Below, piece after piece: positions 45,527 through 57,545 of a stretch of 64,000 bases of DNA. The notes under the pieces are model-generated. The model saw nothing but the letters and a program-made list of their open reading frames with translations, did not search any database and was not told the DNA's origin. The stretch comes from Prosopocoilus inquinatus. Its lineage: Eukaryota > Arthropoda > Insecta > Coleoptera > Lucanidae. The translations under genes were made by a program, and so were the position numbers. The number at the start of each line of letters is the position of its first letter. The stretch's first letter is position 1. Location: assembly GCA_036172665.1 (NCBI GenBank), contig CM069870.1:63798212-63862211 (forward strand), read 5' to 3'.

Positions 45527-47171
45527 GATTGATTGATGCTGAATTGTTTAAAGTAGTATCTGCTAATTTAATATCTGATGGCAAATTTAATGATTTTAAA
45601 TCAAATGACTCTTGAGGAATATTTTCAGTTATCTGATTTAAAATTAGAAATGATAGGTTAAACGAATTGTTATTGTATTTTGACATAATTTTGGCACTTG
45701 TGCATTGCTGGACATTTGAATAATGTTGGCTGATACCACTAATGCGAATACTAGAATTGTGCTTATTAAGATTTAAACGACTCACGAGATTTTTGCTGAT
45801 AAAATTAGACTGAGACGCTGAATCTAATAAGGCTCTTGCAATGTGTTTGTTTCCTTGATTGTCGAGAATGTAGACTTCCACAGTCGGAAGTAACGTCTGT
45901 GTATATAATGCTACCTTAGTAGAACAATTTGAGATAATAGTTTGACTAATTGGTGATTCGGTACTTGGACCTGCTTGATCGATTTCCTCTGACATATGGA
46001 GTAGTGTGTTGTGTGATGCATTGCACTTTTTACACTGTGAACATTTGCATTCATTTGACAAATGTCCTAATTTTAGGCAATTGCGACAGAGTTTTGAATG
46101 ATTGACAAACTTAATTCTGTCCTGTACAGATTTGTTTAAAAACTCTTTACAAAAATAAATTGCGTGATGACTCTTACACAATGGACACGTGACATTATAG
46201 TTGCTCTTTGTTGTTGTCAAAAGGGTACGCTGATTTAATTTGATATTTTGCGAATTCTTTTTTGAAATTTCACAACAATCTATACGGTCTTGGAGGAAGG
46301 TAATTAATTCTTGAAGAGAAGGAATGAAATTTTTGGAATATTTTGAATTTAGATGATTTTCCCAATCTTTGTGAACTCGCTGATCTAAGTTTATAAGTAT
46401 TAGCGGAACTAGAAAAGCATCCCATTTTTCTGTTTCTACATTTAAAGTTTTTAAACTGCGGATATGTTGTTCGAAACAATTTATAAGGGATTTTAAATTA
46501 TTGTAATTGCAAGTTAATAATTGTTTAACATGATGATAAATAATTCGTCGCGTACTGCTAAATCTATCCTTAAGGATTTGAAGAGCCTCCTGATAATTAG
46601 CGGAAGTGGTTTCTAAGGCTTGAATAGCGTTAAGCGCGTCGCCTTTTACAGCTGACCTAAGATAACATAATTTTTCTACGTCGGTTAATGTAGTACTCTG
46701 ATGTATGAGCGCTGTAAACGCGTCTTCAAATGCACGCCATTTCGTAATATCCCCGTCAAACGAAGGCAATTCAATTGTTGGTAATTTAACCCTTTGATGA
46801 TTTTTAGTTTTAGGTTCGGTGGTTGAATTTTGATCATTACTGATTAATGGTTGTACAATTTTTCGAATGTTATAATATCGCGATTCAAGTTCAAACCTAA
46901 TGTCACATTCCTCGTCTAATTTATCTGTTAAGAGTTCGATACTTTCCTGAATTTGCTCAAAAACCGAAAATTGAGCTTCTAATCTTTGAAATCTAGAAGA
47001 AATATCGTCAATATCGTTTTGAGCTATTTGATTTTCCGTAACTGATTTTAAAAATTCATCTAAATTTGTTAACTGTCTTTTGAAAACTCCTCGCTTACGA
47101 TTTAATTGAGGTAAAGTTAATTTATCCATGTTGCTCAAGAGAAAACGTTTCAAATGAGAAGGAAATAGCAA
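45519..47171 (-). CDS. BEL/Pao gag-protease polyprotein, truncated
   Basis: The 550-residue open frame starts with a coiled-coil-prone N-terminus (MDKLTLPQLNRKRG may be the true start, 14 residues in). It is followed by the Pao gag domain (PSFDGDITKWRAFEDAFTAL, CYLRSAVKGDALNAI). Cysteine/histidine-rich motifs CPLCKSHHAIYFC, CRNCLKLGHLSNEC and CKKCNASHNTLLH bind nucleic acid. The aspartic-protease segment has ALLDSASQSNFIS at about residue 450. The frame then runs to a stop within the LTR, where pol should follow. It could still make particles-forming protein. Without pol, movement would need another element's enzymes. Confidence 0.85.
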   Translation of the reverse strand: MLFPSHLKRFLLSNMDKLTLPQLNRKRGVFKRQLTNLDEFLKSVTENQIAQNDIDDISSRFQRLEAQFSVFEQIQESIELLTDKLDEECDIRFELESRYYNIRKIVQPLISNDQNSTTEPKTKNHQRVKLPTIELPSFDGDITKWRAFEDAFTALIHQSTTLTDVEKLCYLRSAVKGDALNAIQALETTSANYQEALQILKDRFSSTRRIIYHHVKQLLTCNYNNLKSLINCFEQHIRSLKTLNVETEKWDAFLVPLILINLDQRVHKDWENHLNSKYSKNFIPSLQELITFLQDRIDCCEISKKNSQNIKLNQRTLLTTTKSNYNVTCPLCKSHHAIYFCKEFLNKSVQDRIKFVNHSKLCRNCLKLGHLSNECKCSQCKKCNASHNTLLHMSEEIDQAGPSTESPISQTIISNCSTKVALYTQTLLPTVEVYILDNQGNKHIARALLDSASQSNFISKNLVSRLNLNKHNSSIRISGISQHYSNVQQCTSAKIMSKYNNNSFNLSFLILNQITENIPQESFDLKSLNLPSDIKLADTTLNNSASINQN

Positions 47172-47384
47172 GAAAGTACTTACTCACTTGATCAACTGAT
47201 TGCTTGAATTTATTTATATGTTCAAATGTTGTTGGATAAGCTTGTTCCGGTTACTCCGGCTGCTTCAGCTCCTTCTGATTGTTGTTGGGTAGGCTTGTTC
47301 CGGGATGCACTTCCGGCTGCGTCAGCTTCTCCTGTATGCACTTATCACTGATATTACCGATAACCGGCTCGAAGGACCAAATTA

Positions 47385-47764
47385 TGATGACGTCTCGGGC
47401 TGTTATCTGATTGTTCAGCACCTTTACGACGTTTTTGCAATAGTGGACTGTATATGTAATGGATGAACTGTGTATGAATTGAGTTGAGTACGTACAACGA
47501 GTAAAATAGCCACAATGTTATGTGAACTTGTTTATTGAAAGTCTCGTCTACAACTAACTTACAAATTAGATTCTTAAAAGCTAAGGGTGGTACGAGGAGT
47601 TTAAATGTAATTGCGGTGCGCCGGAATCGTCACACTTCTCTGAAGAACGGCAGCTTGCATGGTGTTCGGAATACTATGAAATCCAGTAACTCTCGGTATG
47701 AATCTACTGTCCCTTCGCATTAAAATTACACAGATATTTTTCTAGGACGTTTGTTATTAGTTTT
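47385..47764 (-). repeat. 5' LTR of the BEL/Pao element
   Basis: Right-hand member of the LTR pair. Differences from the left copy are GAATTGAGTTGAGTACG versus GAATTAAATTGAGTATG and one extra base in CTACAACTAACTT. Confidence 0.88.
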
Positions 47765-50700
47765 ATTAAAGAACCGAGAAAGAAATAATGACTTGCTAGT
47801 TTTTGGAATATTTGTTAATTATTAACAAAAACATTTCTGATTTTCCTGTATTAGGTTCCGTATGTCTACAGTTTTCTTGCTTTGTTTTTTCTAATATTAT
47901 TTGCGGTTAATGGGTAGGACTCTTATTTTGAATCACCCTGTGCGGATGCGAAATATATAAATTTCAACAGTTCTTGCCTTGGTACTACACTGGCACCGAC
48001 GATCGATGCAGCAATTTGTCTTCCGTAAGATAAGAGGATTTTACAGGAGGAGGCTCATTAATTTTTTTTTATTTGCCAACCTGCTTTTACGACCGCCCTA
48101 AACGCAAGACACCACAGCATAACACACACGCCTAGGAATTTTAATAAAGCCCTCTCGGAACGAAATGGGGTCGAATTTTCGCCTACCAGGAGGCGATGAA
48201 GCTTCTACGTAGTTCACATACATGTTTCGACGAAAAAAATAATTTTTGTGTTGCGCTCAGTTTGATTTACGCTTGTAATTTGCTTCTATTTGTTTCACAG
48301 GAAAAAAAAAATATTTATTTCACGTTATCGTTCGCCAACGGAAAAAGCGGCGGGCAATTACTTTGTATAAATAATGACGAAATGGTTGGGGCTGTATTTA
48401 TTTTTGGGGAAACGCGTGCGATTTATATTTGTTTTGTTTATATGACTAAAGGAAAGAAAATACAAGTACATTTTTGAATAAAATTTAAAAATCAATTCAT
48501 CAATATTTTGTTGTAGCAGATCTTCGGGTTGCAAAATCCGTCTTCGTTTTGGTTCTAATTGACAAAGTTCTTGTTTATCGCAGAGTAAACATTTTCGAAT
48601 ACTTAAATAACGTTTACAAACTCGCAATATCAAATAGCGATGTAATCGAAAGTTTAATTCAAATTATTTCCCTTTTAAACGTCGCTGAATTATTTAACAC
48701 GTTCGCAAGAATCCGGAGACTTCGACGCGAAGTCAGAACACAAGCGCTCTTAAATTCTTATTAAACGATAAGCGCTTGCCATAAACGTTTAACTGAATCG
48801 TGTAAGGTTAGACCTACTTTTAATGCGAGTTAAAAACGGGCGTACTGGTTTAGGTTTCTCTTAAAAAAATATCGTAAGTCACGTGTGCGGATCGAGAGAA
48901 AACTAATATTATTGTATCACTTGTATCGATCAGATCCGATGCGAAGCTCGCCCGTGTGCGCGAATCGAATCAAAAAAGAGTAGCTCCAAAGTGAAATTAA
49001 ATGTACTTGTAATGCTGAGGCTGCTGCGAACATAAAGGAGCTTGTTATTATCCTGGCAACTAAAACTCATTACTACAACTGAGTTCCATTTGAGCGCGAT
49101 ATCTATTTGCATTCGAAACAATTACAATTCCAAGATGCTTATTCCAGATGAGATGATAACATTACACGAACGGATTCTTTTTTGTATTTTCCTTTTCGCG
49201 TTATAAGTTTTGCCTTTGTTATCTTGGATCGACGCGACCGGCGACGGTCGTTCAGTTCTCTCGACAAACAAGTTGGCAAACGATTTATGTAATGATTCGA
49301 CGGGTCCCTACATGAGATCGCAATGATTTCAATTGTCTGGAAGACAAACGAACAGGATTGCAAATGATAACTGCGATGACAATAAATTCTGAGATGACTT
49401 TATCTGATCAAAAATATGTTTACTTAACGTCGTTCAATTGAGTTACTTTACTTGTCTGCGTCGACGAAAATCTATTTATCTCGTTGCAACTTTATTTTGC
49501 TTATAGTAAAAAATCAGTCAGTTTCCTCAGTTTCTAATTAATTTCGCGAATTAAGATACAACTCATCATGGTAACCGAATTTTATTAATTTAATTTCCTT
49601 GGACGAGAACAGTTATGTATAGTTTCCATTAGCTTAGCTTGTTTTATTGAAAAATCTGCAAATGCCATTGTGGACTTTAAGTTACAAAAAAAAGTTTGCA
49701 CCTATTGGAAGCATTAAGTTATGTTCTTCACCGTTGGTTTTATAAAAAACTAGATTATTGTACACTTAATCTCCTATAAGTTAGGTCGAAAACACAAAAT
49801 GGAATGGCTACGTGAATCGCCGCAGTTACACTAAGCTTTTTCATGAAAAGTTCCTTGGAAAAATGTCCGGAAATTTTGATTACAGATTCGTATCGAGTTT
49901 AAGAACAAAAGATGAGGTGCAACGTAATGCATCTGGCTATTTAGAATGACACTTGGAAAAGCTCCGCTTCTCATCCTGGTTAAGTCAAATTCCTATAATC
50001 TGCGTGAACGGCTATTTTAAGCTTCCTGATATAATATAAGGCGATACTTCAAATGCTGGAGATACGAGGAAAGCCTGGTTCAAACGTGACTCGACATTCA
50101 AACTAAATTTTCTCGTCAATAAATTTTTCAAGTTCTAAAAATTTTCTGTCAGTCAATTTTCTAGCTTCGCTTTAATTTAAATATAGGTTATCACGAAAGT
50201 TTTACGACCGGCGAGGGTGAATTCGAATAAAGTAGAATCGTTGTTGCATCTAACAAAGGCTTTAAAAAGTGTACAGATTTATTCGTACTTCTCTTGCCTC
50301 TTTTACGTTCTAGTTTCAATTTTATGTTAACTGTTGAAATTTAATAATCTAGACGTTCATACATTATTTCTGTTTGTTCAAGGAAAAGTTGTCTCTAATA
50401 AAATTAAATTAGTAAAATTAAACTTTCCTTTAATATAATAATTAATATTATTGATGATTGGAAGATTGAGATTGGAAATCCACTTTTCACCCTCTTATAT
50501 ACTCGTATACACGGAGTCTCAAAACCTCTGTCTTTAAATGAAACTGTAAGTTCCTCATTACATAAAAGATTATTTCTCCAAATCTGAAATTTATTTTCCA
50601 AAAATGAAAAACTGACCTGTCACAAGCGAGTGCAGTCCCTTTGTTTTGAAATCTTTGCTTGGTTTATGACTTATTTCAGCAATTTATTCCGACAAAAGCA

Positions 50701-51151
50701 ATAAACGGCAATAAAACTTTTTATTTACGTTTGGAAGAACTCGGTCAAGGTCTTGTTGTCAAAATAATATGAATCCGACTTACGGACATCAGCATGTTTA
50801 TTTGTATTTACAATGTGTGATAAGTAAGAACGTTTATTTCTTTGTAATAGACAATAACAATTATGTTAAAAACGAGTACCTAATCTTCGTTAGATTTTTG
50901 CTAAAGTAATTAAACATCTTTGTACTCTACTTTTCTAACTGCGTTGAAAATGCTGAAATTATTTTTTAATTACCGCACTAATAGCTGCAGAATAAGTATT
51001 ACAAGGGCAGAAACTATTCCTATTGTAATCACGGAAAGCAAGAATTGGAGTATAAGTACGATGAAAAATTTTAATAAGTTATTGTCCACACAATAATCTA
51101 TGGGTTCAAAAAAAAAATTTCGCTAGCTCTCAAAAACATGTTTTTATAATA
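47765..51151. other. Non-coding interval
   Basis: No gene was recognised in 3.4 kb. Frames at 48196-48477, 48358-48633 and 49139-49363 have no family motif. The 47870-47945 patch (TGCGGTTAATGGGTAGGAC, GAATCACCCTGTG) resembles 6670-6725, suggesting an old dispersed repeat end. Confidence 0.4.
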
Positions 51152-51155
51152 ATAA

Positions 51156-51489
51156 TGTGGCGAGCCACTCAGCACTACGTCAGACTGAAGGCGTCAAGAA
51201 GTCGGTTCGCTGTTATGCGTCATCGGCCGTCACGCCACCGGGGCCTACATCGCACAGACTAGACTTTTCCAGCGTGGAGAATTCGAGACGGCCGCAAAGG
51301 ATATAAAATCGGCCAAAGTTGACTCACGAGTCAGTCGAATTCTAACAGCGATCGTCGAAGTTAGATTTTTAGTGTGTAAATAAATTGTTACAAATAAATT
51401 AGTTTGTAAGCATTATTAAATTACGATTAAGTTTTTACCGAGTGTTTTATTCGTTTAAATAAATAAATTAAAACTCTAGAAACGTAACA
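51156..51489 (+). mobile_element. Solo LTR, 334 bp, with 4-bp target duplication
   Basis: It begins TGTGGCGAGCCAC and ends GAAACGTAACA, and ATAA lies directly on both sides (51152-51155 and 51490-51493). A TATAAAA box at 51302 and a TCAGTCG start motif at 51331 are 29 bp apart, and AATAAA signals follow. This layout (U3-R-U5 in one unit) is that of an LTR left after recombination between two LTRs. Gypsy or BEL type cannot be decided from the LTR alone. Confidence 0.85.
51302..51335 (+). promoter_or_regulatory. Core promoter inside the solo LTR
   Basis: TATAAAA (51302-51308) and the insect-type initiator TCAGT (51331-51335) are spaced as in RNA polymerase II promoters. It could drive transcription rightwards into 51.4-52 kb, where no gene is seen. 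Confidence 0.65.
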
Positions 51490-51493
51490 ATAA

Positions 51494-52279
51494 TATTGAA
51501 CCTGAATTTCTGCGTCAGCTTAAACCAATAACGACATGAAAAACTCTCGCCTAGTGCAGACGTTTATTTTGTTTTTTCGTCGTAGTTTTAATAAACAAAC
51601 AAATTTATTTTTGTTGTACAAATGTAATAACTTTAGTAATCAACATCGTAAATTGGCAATTTACAAATTAATATGATATAAGAATTTCCTCTTTTTCGAT
51701 CGCCTTTAGATTGAATTTTTTTAATTTAGCGAATTAGCACAAAACTAATCATCACTTAATGCAACACGCGCAGAATATTTGAAACTATTAAGAACTTACC
51801 TAGTTACAAAATTTATCTGCTTTTAAAATTAACAAAAAACACGATACTTGACCTGCCTTAAGTACAATATCTGTGCATTAGGTCATGGTCTTCGTTTTTA
51901 TGACTTTTTATAGCCTCGAACGTCGGAGAATAGTTGAAAACAAAGCCCCGCCGGAATATTTATGCTGCATTCAGCGACTCTCAAATAATTTCTATGAAAA
52001 AGTAAAATAATTTCTATCTATGTTATTATTGCTATCTGACCAACAGTTGCATAACAAATTTTGGTTCTTTTCTTGACCACTACTTGTGGTTTCAATTAAA
52101 AACACAGATTTAGAGACACGCTGTATAATCGTATTCCCCTTACCTTTGATGTTGATTTATAAAAGAGATTGCTTATTATAGTTGACTATATTTACTCTTA
52201 ACTATTCCTAATGTATCCTACTCTTAAAATGATTGTTCTAATTCCCCATATTTTGCTCTTTATTTAATTAGATCAAATG
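51494..52279. other. Non-coding interval
   Basis: No gene or repeat was recognised. Confidence 0.4.
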
Positions 52280-53480
52280 CCGTATACAAACTTTCTCATA
52301 ATTTTTTGTCCCTTGCTAGTATCCTCGCTTCATTTCATACCGTCTCCTTTATCAGAATTTTTCCCAATATCTTATTCCATGATTCCTGCGGTTTTCCTCT
52401 ATTTCTTTTCCCTGCCCTCCTTAATTCCCAAACTTTCTTTACCTGTCGATTGTCGTCCGTCCTTTGAATATGTCCCCATCAACTGTCGTCTTTCCACAAA
52501 TTAGGATACTGTTATTTTGTGTTATTTTCAATTCTTCTCTAATTTGTGCACTTCTTATTCGGTTTATTATAATTTCTGTGGCCTCTAGTCTTCGTTTCAA
52601 ACGCTTGTTGAATGTCCGTGTCTCACATTGTCATTTTTGTTCTGAAAATTCAATTTATTCAATTCGTTTTCTGTTTTGTTCATGGCACAGTATAGTTTGT
52701 TAGCTTTTTCTATCCTTTCATTTATTTCTGTTTCTCGCCTTCCTTATTCATCAAACATAACTCCCAGGTTGCTAATTTTTTGTACTTGTTCTATTCGTCT
52801 GCCTTGAATCTTGTCTTCTTAAGTTCTTTACTTACTTACTTTTGTCTTATTTGTGTTGATTTTCATGTTCTTGTAGTCTTTATTGTCGCCCTTTTTTGTG
52901 TATTGGAACAATCTGATCCATTTCGTAATCATTTGGTTTTTTTTTCCTCAAGCCACATTTTGTTGTACAGGCCCAGCAACATTTTTAATCCTTCTTCTCC
53001 TATCTTCTGCATCATTTTCGTCTTAATTCTGTCGTGTTCTGGTAACTTTCGCGTCTTCATTTTTCTTAAAGCTAATTCAAGCTCTTCTTTTGTTATTTCT
53101 TCTTTTTCTTCTATTTGATTGTACGTTTCTTTATTTGTATTTTCTTTTGTGCTCTTTTTGTTGTTTTTTCTCTTCGTCAACACCAAGTAACTCTTCGAAG
53201 TGTTCTTTTCATCTGTTCATTACATTCGAGATATTTGTAATCAGTTTTCCTTGCCTATTTTTCAGTGTTGTTATTTCTTTTGTTTCCCCCTTCCTGATTG
53301 TTTTCAATACTTCCTCTGATATGGTTTTCCATTTTCTCTCCGAACTCTTGTCAGACTTTACTTTTAGCCTCTCTTATAATTTTCTTCATTTTATTCTTTG
53401 TTCTTTATACTTGTTATGTTTGATTGCTGTTTTATTTCCTTTTCTATACCCAATTCTTTCAACAATCCGTACAAAGTAAA
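52280..53480 (-). pseudogene. Non-LTR retrotransposon relic with deleted RT core
   Basis: On the minus strand, about 52929-53186 encodes a linker and RT entry region (EEITKEELELALRKMKTRKL with GEEGLKMLLGLYNKMW). It is followed by YTKKGDNKDYKN, and the sequence then jumps to a C-terminal part containing RRIEQVQKISNLGVMFDE, a GRRETEINERI motif and, near 52450, HIQRTDDNRQVKKVWELRR. The palm region with the catalytic YADD is missing, so there is an internal deletion near 52870. Stops and frameshifts are frequent. The motif order fits the insect non-LTR group whose C-terminus carries the SNLG-x-GRR-x-EI signature. Confidence 0.7.
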
Positions 53481-56339
53481 CGATAGAGCTTTATGTCAAT
53501 TTAATGCATAAGAGAATTTTTTTCTCACGGAAACGTTCATTCGTCATACTCGTACTCATAAAATTCACATAAAGCTATATCGTTTCTGGTTTATTTTAAT
53601 CACGACTTTAGTTAAGAGACGATTTTAATTATGAGATGACAATATGGGCCGTAGAGATTGTGCGAAGCTGAATATTGACTAAAGCTCTGCTTTCTTTTGT
53701 ACAACCTTTAATTTCACGCTGTATATTAAAATTGTATGTCTATTATTATTATTTATTGCAATTATTGTACACGGTGCTTCAAAAGTAGATTAACTCCAGA
53801 GTTGCGAGGCCTAAAAAATTTTTTAAGTTTTGAGAAAATGGCCTTTTCAGGAATACGGGGACATGTGTGATTATCGCCATAATCTAGATAAATTGAAGCA
53901 ATGAGGTTCTCAACTAAGAAATCGCGTCAGTAATTTACCTTTTTCAAAATATTTTTATTTTACTTACAATAATTATTAGGCAATAGATTTAACAATTTCA
54001 GAACTGATACAGGACAGAAAATAGTTTCCTTTGCTGAACGTAACATTTAAGTTTGTGTTAATTTACTAAACATTTCGGTGGCCCACGCCCAGATTGCCAA
54101 TAGTACTGGATGTTCAAAAAAATAAATTCCTGATGCACGAAAGAACTTTAACTGATGTTCAAGATATGTGAATAACAGACATATTAGTCTGTTTGAACTT
54201 TTTAAATATTTTCATGTAAGAAATACTGAAGTGCGTTACCAAATTCTTTCAAATTTGGAGTTGGCCATAACCTGAGATATTTAAAAACTATCTTTTTTAA
54301 CTTTTAGTTACAGTCGCGAGCAATAATTTTTGGTCGTCACTGTTAATCAAAACATCTGTTTTCATTATAAAAATTCAAGAATTTTATGTAAATATCCTGT
54401 CTTTGGCCAAAAATGTGTCGATAATATACACTACCGCTCATAAGTATTTGGGCACCCATAACTTTAGTAGAACTCATTAAAAAAATCATCAAAAATTTCA
54501 GATTATTTGCAGTGAATATTTAAAAGGAGAAAATTGTTTAATTTACCAAATTTTAGCTTTCTATTCAGGTACTGGGTGTCTTACGAAACACGCACCACGC
54601 ATCGGACAAATTTCAAATTAAAAAAATAAATGAAATATTACTACTGTTTTATAGTATTTGTTAACTAGTCTTAAATAGTTTTTGAATTACTAAAATCGGA
54701 TTATTAATAATAGAGTTACAGCGTGAAACGTTTTTCGTAAGGCAACTGGTAATACCTATAATGACCTCAGTTTGATGTGACAAGGCAAATCTCTGGAGAG
54801 GCCATTCTATCACTTTTATTATTATGAATATTATGAGCCGTAATGTATTATTAATTTTTAAGATTATTCTCAATGCTAAAAATTTAACGCATGAGTCTCA
54901 TTATTTTTAGTAAAATATGCATGTTTTTGGTAAAAGAGTTGTTCGAATGGCGTTTTATGTCTCTTTCAAAATTGTTGAAAATGCTTCGCCTTTTTGTCTC
55001 TCTGGTTTTAATCGCCGTGGACTTCAGATAGAAAACTTTGCTTATGGGAATATTCAAATAAATATGTCAAAAAGAACGTCAAATTTAGTTTACAATACAA
55101 TTTGGAAAAATTTTAAATAAAAAAAATACATTAACAAAAACGTGAAATATAATTTACAATACATTTATAATAAGAAAGTTATTAATTTTAATGTGAACAA
55201 TTTTCTTTCAGTTAAGACTGAATGAAATATTGAAATATTGAATAATAATTTTACAAACAAAAAAATTCAGGATTACAGAAAATAAATAAATATTACAAAG
55301 AGAATCTAGCTGTAAATAAAAAATCGTGAAGAGAGAATAAAGCGAATATTCAGTACAAAACAAAAAATATTTTTATTAGAAAATAGCTGCGTCTTCAGGC
55401 GCAAAAATGAATTTTTCTTTCAACTCATCAACGCAACGCTGAGCTGGAATCTTTCTTGAATTAAATTACAATTAAATTGATTACACCGTGAAGAGTTGTA
55501 CCTTCATTCATCAAATTAATTAATTAATCTAAATTACAAATTAAATTTTTTTTTTTACAAGAAACTTCCTCAAGCTCGACTAATTTCCGACGACCCTACT
55601 TTATTCTGATCTTGTACGCGTTTTAACACGTTATAATATTATTTAATTACAATGTAATTTTTATTTAAAAAATAACGGGATTTACTGCTTTCACTGTTGA
55701 TAATTTTTTTTATCGGATTAACAATCTTTTCACAAAATGTTTTAAAATTAGTAGGATAAATTGTTTAAATTTTCGTTATTCATTCATTTTTGAAAAGCAA
55801 ACACTCCTGTTTGCGAAACGTCCAGTAAGTAATAAAAATAAATTTTAGCTCGTTTCTAAAGTGTCTTATTTGTTTCATATCTTTTCATTATTCCATACAT
55901 TTCCTTAGAATTTTTTATTGGTTTTTCTTTTCACTTTACAACTCAAATTGATTTTTAAATTTCGTTTGTTTCCTTCCCTTATTCATTGTTCATACTTTAC
56001 TTTTTCATTTACTTTTTCCTTTCGATTTTACGTATTGCATTTTTTTTTAATTTAAAGTTTTTCTTCCTGAGCTTCAAATACTTCGCTTTGATTATCCACC
56101 GAAGATCTCGCAACGAGTGAAAACCATCCAACCCTACGAAAACAAATACTAACGCGCGCCGTCTAGGAAACAAATACAGAAAATTCAGCATGTCTGCCAA
56201 CTGTTAGTTATTTTATTTCCTTTTAATTCAAATTTTTGGTCGATTGTTTATCAAACATTAAATTATCAGCGGCCGTATTTTTCATTATTTACGGGTCTTT
56301 ACACTATTAAAATGTATTGGAGACTGTAGTTTGTAGTAC
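53481..56339. other. Non-coding interval with a Tc1-like end
   Basis: Near 54427 there is TACACTACCGCTCATAAGTA followed by TTTGGGCACCC, which resembles the end of Tc1-type elements, but no inverse copy was found. The minus strand at about 54790 has an IEWPLQ motif that could be a transposase trace. Elsewhere nothing is recognised. Sequence around 53760-53820 and 55140-55400 is very A/T-rich. Confidence 0.35.
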
Positions 56340-57545
56340 AAAGAAATTGGATTTATCCTCCTAACCACAAAAAGTTTGTTTAAAAACTATATACGTATTG
56401 CGGCAGCTGTGCTCTCATCTTCAGTAGATGCTTTCTTCTTGATCAGAAGAAGAAGGAGAGAAGTGACCGTGTCATGCCTATCGCTACATTATATACCAAT
56501 TCGTTCCGCTCTCTCCAATGAAGCGTGCTCTCTAAAGCGAGCGTCTCACTGGATTGCGTCAACCAAGTCAAGCAACACCAAACGAAACCCGTCTAATTCT
56601 CTATTGCTTGACGTTGCTTTTACTAACCTAAGATTGTTTAAATCTATTTTATGACTGGTGTCAAAAATATGTTGGGCAACATAGGATTTTTCAATTCTGT
56701 TGTACTTTAAATGAGCTAAGTGTTCTTTAAAACGTGTCAGTATATTTCTTTTTGTTCGCCCAATATATTTTTTACTACACCCTTGACAAAATATTTCATA
56801 GATTTCTGATTTCTAATTTGGTTCAGTTTTGTCTTTAGGGTTTGCCAGTAAACGTTTTAAAGTATTATTATTAGTATGTGTGATTGTATACTCCTGCGTT
56901 TTAAAAATGCTATTTAAACCTTTGGAACAATATTTGTCAAGCGGAATTTTAATGTATTTTGATATGTTTGTTTCTACCGGTAACAAAGTGGTAAGTATTT
57001 TGATGTTGGCTTTGTTTACAATTTTCCTTAAAGTATTTTCTACATCTACTGAGTAACCATTGTGGACTGCTGTATCTTTAATAAATCTGAGTTCTTTGTT
57101 GTATCTTTCTTTTGGGAGTGGGAAGTTGACTAATCCATTGAGTAGAAAAGAAATTGCAGAATACTTATGCGATAAGACATGTTGTGAGTCATTAACAATA
57201 AATCTGTTGGTGCTTGTTTCTTTCCTTTATATATCAAATTCTAATTTGTTTTCACTATTTCTAATAACCAAGGCATCTAGGAATGGTAATTTCTCTTCAA
57301 CTTCTTGAATAGGAAATTTAGAATTTAAAATATCCAAAAAATCCTCTATTCTGCACTCCTTGGTATTGAAAACAGCAAAAACATCATCTACACATCTAAA
57401 CCAAATTTTTGGAAAGTAATTACAATTTTCTTTGAAGGAAGTTTCTAAATTACACATAAAAAGATTTACAAGATATGCTGACAAGCAGTTTCCTATTGAA
57501 TCATTTTACATTTACTGGGAACATTCATGTAACGCACAGATCTGA
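56340..57545 (-). mobile_element. Penelope-like element, 5'-truncated
   Basis: A minus-strand element contains the end of a Penelope-type reverse transcriptase, a GIY-YIG endonuclease and a 3' tail with a hammerhead-like motif. The 5' part of the RT is missing, upstream of about 57520. The right (5') limit is the point where RT similarity stops. Flanking target duplications were not found. Confidence 0.82.
56420..57520 (-). pseudogene. Penelope RT C-terminal half plus GIY-YIG endonuclease
   Basis: Reading the minus strand from 57520, it starts SIGNCLSAYLVNLFM, then WFRCVDDVFAVF (the RT catalytic motif, here with VDD) and LPFLDALVIR. After an in-frame stop near 57227 (a TAT-like codon changed to TAA), it continues RKETSTNRFI and LNGLVNFPLPKERY. 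The GIY-YIG part has FCQGCSKKYIGRTKRNILTR and RFKEHLAHLKYNRIEKS. A further stop precedes the last segment. The endonuclease normally makes the nick that primes reverse transcription. The two or more stops mean it is not active. Confidence 0.85.

Larger units (their letters stand above)
45148..47764 (-). mobile_element. BEL/Pao LTR retrotransposon lacking pol
   Basis: Two direct repeats of about 380 bp (45148-45526 and 47385-47764) enclose a single gag-protease frame on the minus strand. Just inside the 5' LTR (right side), minus-strand TTTGGTCCTTCGAGCCGG is the sequence usual at this point in BEL/Pao elements. The LTRs differ at only three substitutions and one 1-bp indel by my reading, so the insertion is young. 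Reverse transcriptase, RNase H and integrase are absent. No target duplication and no purine-rich primer tract before the 3' LTR were found. Confidence 0.88.

Noticed and set aside
57060..57308. Plus-strand frame of 82 codons
   Set aside because: It is the antisense of the Penelope RT region.
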